Assembly (NCBI GenBank): GCA_016859345.1
Contig: CM029121.1
Coordinates: 7,660,411 to 7,724,410, forward strand
Reading direction: 5' to 3'
From: Istiophorus platypterus
Taxonomy: Eukaryota; Chordata; Actinopteri; Istiophoriformes; Istiophoridae
Length of the DNA: 64,000 nucleotides
Part shown: piece by piece, positions 63,220 through 64,000 of the stretch
How the letters are laid out: every line of letters starts with the position of its first letter
Numbering within the stretch: the first letter of the stretch is position 1
Notes under the pieces: model-generated
Seen by the model: only the letters and a program-made list of their open reading frames with translations
Told to the model about the DNA's origin: nothing
Databases searched by the model: none
Made by a program: the position numbers and the translations under genes

Positions 63220-64000
63220 GTGAGATATATTCCTTTTTCCTCTCTTCTCCCCTTGAATGGTGTATTTTCTTTACTGTCCCCTTGAAATTATGTTAGAAAA
63301 TTAGGTTTTGACATTTGACCTCCAGGGAAGTCAGAGATCTTGGTCAGTTAGAGATAGATGTAAGGTATTGCTTTGAAAAATTAGGACACATCATCAGAGC
63401 AGGTATCTCCTGATAAGTATAAGCCAAGAACTCCTACTTAGGGACAATTTCTCCCACTAATTAGAGTAAATATTGAGGCAAGCAGTGAGCTTTGAGAATC
63501 AATCAAAATCTACTATCAGTCAATTTACTATCAATGACTCCTCAGCAGATGTTTCACGTTCAAAGCCTACAGAACGCTTTGAATATGAAACACCAACATA
63601 GGAAGTGTTGTGATATGTTTACTGTATCTTAACACTGATCAAAGGTAGACGCAGTTGGTATGATTTAGAAAGTGATGACAGTTGTTTTGTTAAAACAGAA
63701 AATACGTTATTGTGAAATTATCAAGACAGCAGGTAAATATGAAGGAGGTTTTAAACTTGCGTTACCTGGAAATGAGACCAAGAGTAAATTAAAACACAAA
63801 TATTATTCATGTATAATCATACTTTAGTCTAAATACTGTGGCAATAGCTTATGCAGTGGTAAACCTTTTACCTTCTGAGAATGGTCGACATATGGACTCA
63901 CTGTTCAAATCTTCAAAAAAACTGCACAGTCGCACACCTAATCTTCTCTAAAGAAAAATCACCTGCGTCATGGTCAGTTACGTCCACACACACCCCTGCC
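63220..64000 (+). other. cdh13: start of the next cdh13 intron
   Basis: Begins with the gtgaga donor. It holds no further cadherin exon up to the window end, and no repeat or other feature that I recognise. Confidence 0.8.

Noticed and set aside
62842..63285. 147-codon open frame spanning exon B
   Set aside because: Only the 63079-63219 part is coding. The rest is T-rich intron before the acceptor and intron after the donor.

Overview
This window is vertebrate, almost certainly teleost, genomic DNA. It is AT-rich and dense in CA/TG microsatellites. It holds decayed RTE-clade and L2-clade LINEs, Tc1/mariner remnants and small teleost-type inverted-repeat elements. Only two short stretches look like real coding sequence. 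Both are internal exons, on the + strand, of one cadherin gene that I identify as cdh13 (T-cadherin, H-cadherin).

Layout: positions 1-24485 are the 3' part of an upstream intron. Exon A (24486-24664, 179 nt) encodes most of cadherin repeat EC2. A 38,414-bp intron follows (24665-63078). Exon B (63079-63219, 141 nt) encodes the end of EC2 and the EC2/EC3 calcium linker. The start of the next intron runs to the window end. The two exons join in phase 0 through the conserved LDRE motif, and the joined product reads as continuous T-cadherin EC2 sequence. No start codon, signal peptide, GPI signal, promoter or poly(A) site of the gene lies in the window.

Mobile elements in the introns: an antisense L2-clade LINE remnant (about 7560-9215); an antisense RTE-clade LINE (15316-17670) flanked by an exact 21-bp target-site duplication, with three single-base frameshifts and an apparent internal deletion; a decayed Tc1-type transposase (34440-34757); a 196-bp TA-flanked inverted-repeat element (3953-4148) with a second small element nested in it; a 78-bp palindromic element (7348-7425); two hAT-like fragments; and several high-copy teleost repeats of uncertain class.

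The rest is intronic DNA. A few stretches carry clustered developmental transcription-factor motifs and are weak candidates for regulatory elements. The clearest single motif is a consensus DR5 nuclear-receptor site at 36805-36821. I saw no credible novel multi-gene system. The most testable points are the splice context of the two exons (a TG tract just after exon A, a decoy acceptor before exon B), the structure of the RTE copy, and the motif clusters.
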